NCBI GenBank assembly: GCA_003049485.1 | Contig: PYST01000436.1 | Span: 1-28,644 of the forward strand | Source of the DNA: Ophioceras dolichostomum | Taxonomy: Eukaryota > Ascomycota > Sordariomycetes > Magnaporthales > Ophioceraceae | Direction: 5' to 3' | DNA: 28,644 bases | Shown here: piece by piece, positions 1 through 10,588 of the stretch | Position numbering within the stretch: the stretch's first letter is position 1 | How the letters are laid out: the number at the start of each line of letters is the position of its first letter | Translations under genes and position numbers: made by a program | Notes under the pieces: model-generated | Database searches by the model: none | What the model saw: the letters and a program-made list of their open reading frames with translations, nothing else | Told to the model about the DNA's origin: nothing

Positions 1-882
1 CGCTATGATGCCTATCGTGCGCTGCTTTTCCATTACATATGTACTCACCATTCCCTCGGGGTCGGGACATTTCCTGTCCATATCATCCGCTGCCTTTACG
101 ATCCTCTGCTCGTACCCATGCGCGTATTCAATGGATGAACCCCCGTCTTCTTGTGTGTCTTTATTTTCGTTGATCGACAAGCTTAGCCAGCCAGCCCTTT
201 GCTGACTGCGGGAGCGAGGAGGATGAGTCCGAGCAGTGCAGACGGGGAAGAGGAAGAAGGGAGAAAACCAACAGAGGATTTTCGTTAGAGCTTACTTGCT
301 CTTACCTACAGTGGCACATCAGTTCCCCCACGCATACGACAACCGTGATTTTGGTGCTGATGCTGCCCCGTCGTGCTCTCGGGCTTTGCTCACAGCCTTA
401 TCTATGGGTTGATGAGATGTGATATGCGGCACGGCTCGACAATGCCGAGAATGCTGAGTGAGGCACATCCGAGCTAGGTAGGTAGCCTCGTTCCCGTCAG
501 AAATCAGGAGGGAGAGAGGGGGTCGCAGCCTATGTCAGGATGCGGAAAGGAATATGTGGTATATAACGATCGTGGCTATTGTGATATTGAAAAGCAAACT
601 TGCCGATAACTCCGTATCTGACTGAAGAGAGCATTATGGGGTGAGATGTCTCTAATCCCCAACCCAAACCCAAACCTGTGCCCCTGATCCCAAGCCGAGA
701 CACACCCTCTCTACCTAGCTCTAACCTCTTGTCTACCCCTGATCCCAATAATACCGGTCTAGCGCAAGAACGCTTACAACGCTAGAAACATTATGTCCAA
801 GATGGTACATACTCTTCGTAGACATGCTTGGTTGGTTCAGTTAAACAACAGAAACAGCCAACAGCCAAGCCCCTTTCTTTCT
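1..882. other. intergenic, no gene recognised
   Basis: This is the 3' flank of the transporter gene. The only open frames are short and show no family resemblance. I see no tRNA or other RNA gene. A GGTAGGTAG-type CCTA/TAGG patch lies near 476-486, like others in the non-coding parts of the window. Confidence 0.5.
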
Positions 883-2921
883 TCACTCCTCATGCGACAC
901 AGCGAACTTGCTGAGCGAGCGCAGCCGCGCACCGTAGAAGTACAGCACCCAGATGCCCACGATGCCGATGACGCTCAGGCCGCCCAGGAGCGACGTGCCC
1001 CTCGCGACGCCCAGGTCGGCGTACATGGGCCTCGCGAACAGGACGGACGCGAACGCCAGCGCGGACCTGAAGAAGTCGTTGCCCGCGAACAGCGAGGCCG
1101 CGTACTGCGGGTAGCTGATGGGCACGTAGATGAAGATGCACTGCATCACGACGAACACGGTCGCGCCGTAGATGGTGATGCCGATTGTGGGCACGATCCA
1201 GTGGATCTGCGGGTCCGACGTCCAGGCGAAGATGAAGAGGCCCACGGTGGGGCCGAAGGCGGCCGCCATGGCGGGGACGAGGCGCGTCTCGTTGACGGGG
1301 AAGCCCGAGGCGGCGATGCGGGGGTTCATGTAGAAGTAGAGGTACGCCGCGTAGGTGACGACGCCCAGCAGGCAGGCGATGAGAACGCACAGGAAGACGA
1401 GGCCGATCTGGCCCGGGGACATGCCGTACATGACCGGGTAGACGTGCTGGAAGCTCTCGAAGAAGGAGTAGTAGATGCCGTAGATGATGGAAGTATAAAT
1501 CTGGACGAACAGGATAGCCGGGTCCTTGATGGTGATCTCGAGCGGCTTGATGAGGTGATCGAGCAGGACGGCGACGGGCCGCTGGCCGCGGGCGTCGAGC
1601 TCGCCCTGCGACATGAAGCGCGGGTTGCCCGTCTTGCGGCGGAGGCGGGCCGCGCGGCGCAAGAGGATGGTCTGCCCAGAGGTCTCGGGGAGGAAGACGA
1701 ACATGAGGACGAACACGGGCGAGGCGGCCCAGAGGATCTCGAGCATCGACCAGCGCCAGCCCATGACGGGCACGGAGAAGCCTGACAGGAGGGGGCCGAG
1801 GGCGGGACCGCAGTAGCTGTATAGTTTAGTGAATGAGACAAAGGTTAGCTTGGGTACACTGAATGATGAGAAACCTAGGTGAAAGTAGGGGCAAGCAAAG
1901 GAGAAGGCTCTGTCTAGCTTGAAGAGGCTGGAAAAACTTACGCAGCAGACACCCAAGCCATCATGGCATAGGGCATGTTAAGCAGGCTGTACAAATCACC
2001 AACGGACGCACCGCCGGACGCCAAGCACGGCGAGCCGAAAAAGCCCTGCAAGAACCGCAGCACCATCAAGCCCGCAAAGTTATGCGGCACCGCAGCCGGG
2101 ATCGACACGATCACGAACAGGAACATAGTCGCAATATACACCGGGTTCCGCCCCAGCCTGGGGAGCTCCTGCAGCGGGCTCCACAGCAAGGGGCCGATCC
2201 CGTACCCCAGCACGAACAGCGCGAGCCCCAGGCTCGCCCGCGTGCCGTCGACGCCGAACTCCTCGATCACGCCGAACTCGGAGGTCGTGTAGATGGCGGA
2301 CGACATGTACACCACGAAGGTGTAGGCGCAGATGGTGGCGGTCACGGCGGCGCGCCGCAGGTTGCTCCAGTTCTGCGGGTTCGCCGGGTCGTCGCTAGTA
2401 TACCAGTCGACGAGGATGGCGCCGTCCTTGGTGCGGCGGGGCACGATGGGGACGGACTTGGTGCGCTCGATGTCGTGCGCGCGTTCTGCTTCGACGCGCT
2501 CCCAGGTGTAGGCCGTTGTCTCCTCGCGGGTCTTGGTGCGGCGGAGGGCGAGTGGGGAGGGGTCCTCCGCGTCTGGGTTGGCGGCCTCGATGTCGGCTGC
2601 TTTCACTGACGTTTCGGATGAGCGGCGGCTTTGCTGCTTCTCTTGCTTCTTCTCGTTCGTGGCGGCATCCTTGCTCTTGGACGCGTTGGCGGTGGTGGGC
2701 CTCGACTCCGGCTTCTTCTCGCCTTGCTTGGCCTTCTCATCCTTGAAGACTGCTGGGACGGCTGGCACGGGTGGGATCTCGTCGTCGTCGTCGTTGAGCA
2801 TCCGCAGCCAGACGTCGGGGAGTTCGAAGTCGGCCTTCTCCTCGGGGTACTGGAGCACCTTGTTCCGGGTCATGAACCGGATGAAGGCGCCAGCGGCGGT
2901 GTCTCTGAAGATCTCCGCCAT
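883..2921 (-). CDS. MFS transporter, DHA1 family (FLR1/MDR1-like drug or polyamine exporter)
   Basis: Two exons, 2921-1942 and 1816-883, separated by a 125-nt intron (donor GTAAGT, acceptor ACAG), encode 637 aa. The start has a good context, and the N-terminus (RNKVLQYPEEKADFELP) resembles FLR1/MDR1-type DHA1 drug:H+ antiporters. Residues about 60-135 are a charged, low-complexity cytosolic linker. Then come the family signature DDPANPQNWSN (177-187) and about 12 membrane segments from residue 191. The motif-A-like loop LPRLGRNPVY is at 253-262, and RFLQGFFGSPCLASGG is at 289-304. The intron falls inside TM5 and splicing restores the antiporter motif AYCGPALGPLLSGF. The family sits in the plasma membrane and exports drugs, fungicides or polyamines with proton antiport. 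The substrate cannot be read from the sequence. It stands alone, not in a biosynthetic cluster. Confidence 0.9.
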
Positions 2922-3046
2922 TGCGCCTCTTTGGTATCGGGTCTTGGAGTGTGTGCGTGTGTATGTGTGTGATGTTTCGGGTTTCGTTCACTCGGGTGAT
3001 ATATTTGGGGGAGACAGACAGATATTATAAGGACACAGCAGGCACG

Positions 3047-3053
3047 TTATATA
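3047..3053 (-). promoter_or_regulatory. candidate TATA box of the MFS transporter gene
   Basis: TATATAA reads on the minus strand about 126 bp before the transporter start codon, followed by a GT/CA-rich leader (about 2947-2971). The distance suits a fungal TATA element, but this is only a motif match. Confidence 0.35.
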
Positions 3054-3927
3054 GGAGACGCGTATTAGGGCTTGGGTGTAAGTCAAGTCAGGGGGGAAGA
3101 GGGAGTTCTTATTCATCTCCAGGGGAAAGACTTCTTCTTGAGGGGACAGGAGTTTGGCTCGTCCTGTTTATTAATGTCCTTGTTCTATGGGAAGAGATAC
3201 AGGGGGACGGAGCTGAAAAATCTCGGTCTCCGAGCCTCGACTTATATAGACTTCCCCGTCATCTGGATGTACCATGGATGTATGTATAATCAGACCGTTG
3301 GCTGGTGCTCGTGGAACACACCCCCATGCACAGGCCCCTATCAGCTCCTCCACGGCACAACCCCTAATACACATCTCAGATCTGTGAGAGTGTGGATGTG
3401 TGCGTGCGAGAAAGAGAGTGAGTGAGTGTGCAATGGGCGGAGAGTATGACGGAATTATGCTTACCTCCACCTTCTCCAGGCGCTGGCAGGGTCGCTAATC
3501 TCCCCTCGACTACTGCCGAACCGAAAAGAAGCCATGAAGCAGTGACAAAAGACGGCGGACAGCGGGCTAACAACCACGGCGGATGACCAATGTACCTACA
3601 CCTAACCGACATGGTTAGGCTTGGCAACGCCGTGCGTCCGTCGTTGTGGCTTGGGATCGCCGAACGGGGGTGGGATGGCAGGACGTGTGTGCCAGCGCCG
3701 CACGCCAGGAGCCGGGTTGGGCGGGGGCGGCTAGCCCCCTTTCTCCCCCTCGGACTGGGACTTAGCGGTTGCACATTACTAACATCTGACGGGTACTGCC
3801 CTATGGTGGCCTGGGAGCCTGGGAGCTATCCCTCTTTCTCGCCGCGGTGAGCCCAGGAAGGGTAGGAGTGACAGGGGGAGTGGAGGTAGATGAGGATGAG
3901 GTGGGGGGCGGTGATGATGATGGAACA

Positions 3928-3949
3928 GTTGTTGTTGTTGTTGTTGTTG
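3928..3949. repeat. GTT trinucleotide microsatellite
   Basis: Seven tandem GTT units lie in non-coding DNA. This is a simple-sequence repeat with no visible function and is likely length-variable between strains. Confidence 0.8.
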
Positions 3950-5910
3950 GGCTGATGATGGGGGTCTGGAGATAGGAGAGAAGAGCCAACCAAACACCAT
4001 GGGCCTGGACTGGACTGGACGGCGGAAGTAAGCTTGATGATAGCAGGTACCATATGTTTCGAAGTGTGCGCGGCATCCTGCAGGCAGGGCTCATCATCTT
4101 AGCCTTTTCGGGGAGGATTAGTCGGGGCACGGAATAAGACGAGCCATGTAACTGTGAGAAAGTAGTGCCGTGTAACAACTATCGAGGGAAAAGAGCAGAT
4201 AACCGACGGGATGACCGGCTAGATGGGAGGAGGACGGGCTGACTGGGGGTTGGGCTAGAACCATCCATCCAGGCACTCAGAGTGAAGCCTCGTGGCAGCA
4301 ACACCCATCCATCCATCATGCCTGCAGCACTGCACTGCACTTCTGTAGGTCGGCCAATGAGTTGCAGTACCGACCTGATTTCCGAGCGCCGCGCCGTCCC
4401 CTCTATACCCTCCATCTCAGAGTTGCACACTGAGACCCTGGAATGAACATGAGCCAGCAGGTTGGTGAGATGAGATCACTAATACAGAGAAAAAAATGGA
4501 GTGAGCCCTAAGCCTAAGGACCCTAGAATGCCTCAAAACCCAACTTGGCAAAAACCTTTTTTTAGGTTTCATCAGCTCGAAGCAGCAACCAACGGCAATG
4601 CGAAGTTGCATCCGATGTGCTTCGGTGGCTTTCTTTATCTTTTGTCAGATGAAGTCTCGAGTCTTGTCGAGGCGAGATCCTCCCGATTCAGATACGGAAC
4701 ATATGTACGTCTGGTGTTTTTCAGGGACTTGTGCGTGGTTGACTTGGTCCCATATTTATCAGCAAGCTCCTGCCGCACCGAACCAACGGCCTGGAAACTA
4801 TCCGATGGCCGATACGGGAGCTGAGCAGCAACAGCTTAGAAATCGGAGGATGCGCCTCGTCCCATACGCCATTGAAGCCGTGAAATGTGCAATGCCCCTA
4901 GCAAATATTGTGATCCATTGCGGTGTGTGTACGGAGTAATTAGAAGAGAGATGCGTCGAACAGAAGAGCAGATCAGACCGGATCCTTTTATTTACAATCA
5001 ACAGACAGATAGGTAAACACAAAACCCGAACGAGGAAACGCCCCCCATGGAACCTGACATCCTCCTCATGCATCTCTCGGCGGCGCTTGACGATGAGAGG
5101 AAATCCCATCCAGACAGAGTCGTATCTGTAAAAGCCATGTATACGATATAACTGGCGGGCGGGGAAAAGGGACGGGAGGGATTCACCATCCTTTTTTGTA
5201 AGCCTCGTCTGACAATGTAGGTGAAAGGAAGATAGGAGGACCTACATCGTATATTCATCAGTCTGAGTCACAGCAGCGGGGGAGAGAAACATCCAATCCT
5301 AAATCCTTTCTCTCTCACAAGCAGGATTCGGCGATATGTCAACAGATACGAGACGGACTCGATGGAGAGGACTTTGATCGGAGTTTTCACTATCAGAGCC
5401 AAGGCTGATCGACGAGTCATCTCTCGCTTATTTTGTTTTCCTCTTATTTCTCTTTTGTTGGCTTGGTCCACGCCAAATCTATTTAACCCCGATGAGGCAC
5501 GGATGGATTATCGGCGTTTTCGACGCCGACTCCACCGCTGTGCTAGTGTGCATGCCTCTCAGATAGGCAAGCTCCCCTGCTCCCTTAATTTTTTTCCCCC
5601 TCGGAGTTATCCTTGTACGAGCAGGGAAAACGATCGGTTTCAAAGGTAAGTTTGTTTGGAGCTAACCAGAAAAGAAGACGAGAGCAAAACGGTCCGGATG
5701 GACCCTGCTGCGTAACTCCGGGCATACCATCCGGGGCGGGCTTAACGTCGTGCAACACACCGAACCGCCCGGCGGCGGCATCGCCAGCCATATCGCGTCA
5801 TGTTGTCAGAAACCTGTCAGAAACCTGGCTGGCTGAACTGAATTGTTTATGAACTTTGATTGGACGTTGGAACATTTGAGGTTTCAGTTCTCGGTTCAGC
5901 TCGTTATCTG

Positions 5911-6003
5911 CCTATGTACCTGCCTGGGTAGGTAGGTAGGTAGATACCTAACTACCTAAGATGCCTAGATACCTTATCCCTCGGCTAGGCTACCTAGGCT
6001 AGG
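5911..6003. repeat. CCTA/TAGG-rich degenerate tandem stretch
   Basis: The sequence consists largely of CCTA, TAGG and CTAGG words: GGTAGGTAGGTAGGTAG, then repeated TACCTA, then GGCTAGGCTACCTAGGCTAGGCTAG. It runs up to the stop codon of the PPR gene. It looks like a degenerate tetranucleotide microsatellite with local self-complementarity. Confidence 0.7.
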
Positions 6004-8475
6004 CTAGCTATTCCAGAAAACAGACGGGGCCCGTGCCGTCGGCGCCAACGCCTCCACCCCCCTCGGCATCGCATCGCGGAGCTTCTTGCGCCGCTCGACC
6101 TCCACCTGGCGGATGGCCAGGCTGGGCGAGTGGGCGGGCGGGTCCATGCCCTTGACGCCCTTCTCGCGCCCGACCCGCGCGAGCATCCTCTCGACCTCCC
6201 TCGCGACGTCCACCCCCCGCCTGCCGCACTCCTCGATGACCTCCCATGCGGCGTCGTTCTCCGCGCGCAGGCACAGGTCGATCAGGCTCAGGGCCGTGCC
6301 CTTGTGCATCCAGCTGTTGTTCGAGGAGTTGCTGCGTTCCGGGTCCGGGTCCGGCTTCAGCGACCGGGCCATGGCCCGCATGTAGCCGATCGCCACTTCC
6401 AGGTTGCGGTCGCCGCCGCCGTCGCTGTTGCTTCTGTCTGACGACGGTGCCGACGATGGGGCCTCCACATGCAGACGGATCTGGAGGTTGTAGTACTGGG
6501 CGTCGGCCTGTATCTTCAGCGTGAGCATCTCGGAGTTCAGGAACTGGGCCACTTCCGGCGTGCATCCCTTGGCGAGCAGGACTTTGAACGTGGTGAGGTC
6601 CGGGCCCGACGGGCAGATGAACCGACAGTGCTTGTACATGTCCAGGGCGCGGGAGGTCTCGCCGTGGAAGACTAGGGCTTCGAGCACGACGTTCAGCGCC
6701 GCGATGGGCAGGCCGGAGGCGCCTTCCGTCTTCTTGAGGTCGAGGAGCATGGAAGAAGCCACGTAGGCCCTGGCGGCGTCGGCGTAGCGCAGCTTCCTGA
6801 AGATGGGCCGCGTGGTGCCGGCGTCGGGCTCCACTCCCGCGCGCGACATGATGCAGAGCACGCGAACGGCGCTCTCGAGGTCGTCGACGTTGACGTGGCA
6901 GGTGACCAGCGGCTCGTAGTGGTCCAGGCCCAGGCGGAGGCCGCGGTTCGCGAGGAGCGTGACGGCCTGCGTGGCGAGCACGGTGTCCCCCGCGTGGGAG
7001 GCCGAGGTGAGCACGTTGAGCACGACGCCGTCGGGCGGGTTCACGACGCCGTCGCCGTTCTCTACTACGCGATTCCACACGTACTTGGTGCCGGCGTGGT
7101 ACATGGACCGCGAGCACGCGTCCAGCACGAAGGACCACAGGCTGGGCGACACGTCGTGGCCCCAGCTGGGCTGGTCGTCGTCATCCTCGGGGCTCCAGTT
7201 GTTGCCGTCGGGATCTCCGCGAAGGGCCGCGCCGCCCCGGAGCGGATCGAGCCGGTGGCTGATTATCTTGAACACCTCGTCGAAGAAGCCCAGCTGCGTG
7301 AACGTGTAGATGAATATCTCATATACCCAGAACGGGACGCTCGTTTCGCTCTTGATCATGTCCTCCAGCTTGTCCAGCGCCATCTCGTACTGGCCGTCCC
7401 GTAGGAGGCCGATGGCGATGGAGCTGTGGCCGTGGGGCTGGACCTGTTGCCACTTCTCAGCCATCTCAAGGAGGATCTTCTGTCGAAGAACGTAATCGGG
7501 ATGAATTGCGAGGACCTGCATGGATATTCAAAACTCAGTTATACTGTTGGCATCAAGTTACGTCCGTCCACTGAAAAGAGAAGAAGCAAGGAAGCAGGGA
7601 GATTCGGCCTTTTTTGCACGTACTCGCAGGGCGTAATGGTAATGTCGCCAGTCGGTGTCGACCTTGAACTTGTCGAGCGCCAACATGATCCGCTTGACAG
7701 CCAGGGCTGACCCGTTCCTATCGTAGTTCCTCTTCAACCAGGGTATGTATTCGGAGGGGGGTTTTGGTCCGTCGTCGAGCCATTCGGGCACCAGCCTTGT
7801 TTCCTCGTCTTCTGTCTGCTCCAGAGAAGACAACTCATCCTCCTGAGTAGGCTGCTGAGGAGGCTCCTGAGTAGGAGGCTCAACATCAGGACGCCCCTGT
7901 GTGTAGAGGTCCGGAATGAAGGTCCTCTGTCCCAGCAACGGAAAATCCGGCGTCTTCTCTTCTGACGAGCTAGAGAACTGAGAAATGGCCCAGTTATAGT
8001 TGGGGTGCCTAGGATCCGCGAGCCTGTCATCCGGCGTTTTGTCTACCATCTTCCTGATCCGAAGCCCCGTTCGCTTCTTGCGTGGTAGGCTGTTGGGCTT
8101 TGTGCCCGTTTGGGAAGCTTTAACTGAAACTGAGCCGGTGCTACTGGCGGTCGGGGCCGGTGTCGCCGGCGTGGGAGCTGGAGCGGTCGTAGTGCTGCCA
8201 TTAAAGCTATAGAACCGCCGAGCTGGCCGTGACGGAGGCGGCTGCGGGTGCTGCTGTCGGGCGAGAAGGCATGTTGGCGCCGCCGAAGACGAGGTGCGGT
8301 GTCTTTCTGAGCGTGGACTCGGCCATCTCCTCGACTGAGTCCTCGACTGAGTCCTCAACTGAGATGCAGCAGCTGCTGGAGAGAGGTATATCGAAGCTTC
8401 TGTCAGAGTGATGGCATCGAACGAGGGGCAGAGGCAGCGCCATAGACCGTCGATAGTGACGCGTGGGCCCACCAT
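6004..8475 (-). CDS. pentatricopeptide-repeat (PPR) protein, probably mitochondrial
   Basis: Two exons, 8475-7624 and 7515-6004, with a 108-nt intron (donor GTACGT, acceptor GCAG), encode 787 aa. The junction reads HYALR|VLAIHPDYVLRQK. The first ATG follows an in-frame TAG 18 bases upstream. Residues 1-95 are Ser/Arg/Ala-rich with few acidic residues, consistent with a mitochondrial targeting region. A Pro/Gln/Glu-rich linker (about 205-235) follows. From about 313 there are paired-helix repeats of PPR character: about 313-372, 446-480, 481-525 and 556-605, e.g. VVLNVLTSASHAGDTVLATQ and ALNVVLEALVFHGETSRALDMY. PPR proteins bind organellar RNA and act in its processing, stability or translation; the RNA target here is unknown. 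I do not recognise a named orthologue. Confidence 0.8.
8328..8363 (-). repeat. three 12-bp tandem units inside the PPR gene
   Basis: TCCTCGACTGAG occurs twice in succession and a third time with one mismatch (8328-8339, 8340-8351, 8352-8363). The array encodes the repeated Arg-Thr-Gln-Ser part of the presumed targeting region. Whole-codon units keep the frame, so copy-number change would only alter presequence length. Confidence 0.85.
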
Positions 8476-9076
8476 TGAAGTCGCTCGCTAGACTTCCTCC
8501 AGATCTTCGAAGTAGCCTTCGCCAACCAAGGGGAGGACTCGGTGAGGTTTTCAAGACGCAGGTGCTGCGGTTGACTTGACCTTGAGCGAGCAAGCCACAG
8601 CTTGGCCGAGCTACTTTTTTTTTGGCCGCCCGGCGGTCCCACATTCAGCATTCAGGGATCCTGCTTACGTAACGGGATGCTCCTCTGGCTCCTGGTATAC
8701 CAGCGGCGTAGCTTGACATGTCATGTTGGGAAGGAAAACAATGTGGGCAAATGTTGTTTCTTGATTCAAGACCATGCCGTCCGCCATAGGATCTCTGTTT
8801 CCAAGGCCTAAAGTCCTGCGCCCATCACGGCCACATGCAATAGCAGAGCCTACCTAGGTCAAGCTGCAAACAGGCGCTCGAGACTAGGAGCGCAGGAACC
8901 AGCCCACGAGACGAGCGCTAGGGGACCAGAATGCAGAAATATAAGAGACGACTATGCATGGGCTATGCATGGTGGGGTATCATAGAAAGACGAGGTCGTT
9001 AAGGCAGGTATTGACCTGATGTAGTAGTAGCGGTTGCGATGCACCGCAGTCTCTTCCCCAGCATCAACGCCACCTC
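8476..9076. other. intergenic between the PPR gene and LSM4
   Basis: Both flanking genes read leftward, so this contains the PPR promoter and the LSM4 3' flank. A nine-base T run (reading A on the PPR strand) lies near 8613-8621. An exact ACCTAGGT palindrome is at 8852-8859. No gene was recognised. Confidence 0.5.
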
Positions 9077-9695
9077 TCACGCACCCCGCACACCCCGACC
9101 CCGACCCCGACCACGCATTCCACGGCCGCGATCTCCCGTTCCTCCGCGTGGGCCCCGGTCATCGCCGCCACCGCCGCCGCCACCGCCGCCACCTCCACGT
9201 CCGCCACGGAAGCCGGACTGGTTGTTCTGCTGCTGTTGCTCCTTGACCACGTCCATGACCTCGTCGGGGACTCGTAGGTATTTGATCTGTGAGAGCACGC
9301 AGGTGGCAAGGATATGGTCAGCCGTACGGCTGCGACAGAAGAAAGCAGTTGAGAGGTAGAGGGAGGGGTGGCGGAAGGAAGGAGAGGAATAGAAAAAAAA
9401 AGCAACGAACATTGTTCCCCTTCACGTAGACCTCCGGAAGCCGCATGAATTTGTCGGCATCCGCGCTGGTCTGAACTACCTCCTTGAGGGTGAGGTTCAT
9501 CCAAGTGTCGCATTGGACCAGGTGGCCGTTGAGTGTCTCGCCGCTCTTGAGCTCGACCATCATTGCGTAGCCCTGCGTCGCTTGTAATAAACCGAGGGGT
9601 AACTGCGAAAATCAAAGTAGCGCCACCATCCGTTAGCACGGGACCGCGGATAAATTCTTAGTCGGAAGAAAAAGACGCCGTGAATGGCTTACCAT
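9077..9695 (-). CDS. LSM4: U6 snRNA-associated Sm-like protein LSm4
   Basis: Three coding exons: 9695-9693 (only the ATG), 9602-9411 and 9286-9077, giving 134 aa. Intron 1 (90 nt) starts GTAAGC directly after ATG, has a GCTAAC branch site and ends GCAG. Exon 2 then begins LPLGLLQATQGYAMMVELKS, the expected LSm4 N-terminus. Exon 2 carries Sm motif 1 (ETLNGHLVQCDTWMNLTL), and exon 3 begins IKYLRVPDEV (Sm motif 2). The tail is Gly-rich with a long poly-Gly run and RG/RGG repeats, usual in LSm4 and a likely arginine-methylation target. LSm4 is part of the nuclear LSm2-8 ring on the U6 3' end and of the cytoplasmic LSm1-7 decay ring. The intron 2 donor, GTTCGT, is slightly off consensus, but the conserved NN|IKYLR junction fixes it. 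Confidence 0.95.
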
Positions 9696-10588
9696 TGTGA
9701 CTAGTATTTTGAGACGACGGAGCGTCTAAGAAAAGCAGAAAGAGCCAATTTTCCAAGTTGGAGAGGAGCAAGTTAGCCAGTTGATGATGCTGGGCGAGTT
9801 GCACTGACGCTTTGGAGCGGGTTACCATGCGCCAAGCTTTCCGAGCTGGCTGCGCCACAGCCTTATCGCGATGAGCGAGCGCCACAATGTTTAAACTGAG
9901 GCAGGAGCAACGAAACAGCGAGATTCACAAGCACCAACAAGCCATTATGATCGGAGAGACAAGTTTCAAAACGAGACGGACAGTTCACTACGGGAAGGGG
10001 ACGTAAAGCTGCCCCTTCCGCGAGAGTTCCTCCCAGAGAGGAGGGGAGCAACACGGAACAAAAAAAAGAACTCTAGCTGAAGTGTCGATTCTCTCTGGTA
10101 CGCATCACGATGTGATGTGCAGGAGCGCAGAAAGAACAGAGACCAAGGGGGGTTGCACCAGCAAAACAGAATCGCGAAAAAAAAATAAAGAGAAAAAAGG
10201 GAAACGACCTGCAAACCCAACTAACTGGGGAGACTAAACCACCACCCATGGTCCCCTGGGAAGGCCGAGAAAAGGGTAGTACCACCGACCATACAAGAAG
10301 AAAAAGCAGAGAGATAACCCTCCTATCTCTCTCATCATCCACGATAGCGAACCAACCATACATGCCTATGGCACTGTCCATCTCCCCCCTCCACCTTCCC
10401 CCTCCCTCTCTGGTATCCATCCATCCATTCATCCTCCTTGCTGCAGCCCTTGTTTCCTCCACTTCCTCTCTTCTTATGCTGCAACGCACTCCCAGCTGCT
10501 TCGCACACATGCCTCGCTTTGGGTTGGTTTGGTTGCGGCGAGCAGAACGGAACAGACAAGACAAGACAGATACGAGCGTCCTGCTCTT
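9696..10588. other. intergenic between LSM4 and the BAR-domain gene
   Basis: This holds the LSM4 promoter and the 3' flank of the BAR-domain gene, both on the minus strand. It is rich in A- and CT-runs. The short frames lack any recognisable feature. Confidence 0.5.

Larger units (their letters stand above)
2922..6003. other. long intergenic region (about 3.1 kb), no gene recognised
   Basis: This lies between the start of the transporter gene and the stop of the PPR gene, so it should hold the transporter promoter and the PPR gene's 3' flank. The many short frames on both strands have no recognisable domains and no convincing splice-linked continuation. It contains a GTT repeat (3928-3949), CCCCT stress-element-like sequences (about 3735-3752), a single TTACTAA (3776-3782) and a CCTA-rich stretch at its right end. 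A non-coding RNA cannot be excluded by eye. Confidence 0.5.

Noticed and set aside
793..1785. 330-codon plus-strand open frame
   Set aside because: It is exactly antisense to the transporter's second exon. Its Arg/Asp/Glu/Gly/His-rich composition is the usual shadow of GC-rich third codon positions.
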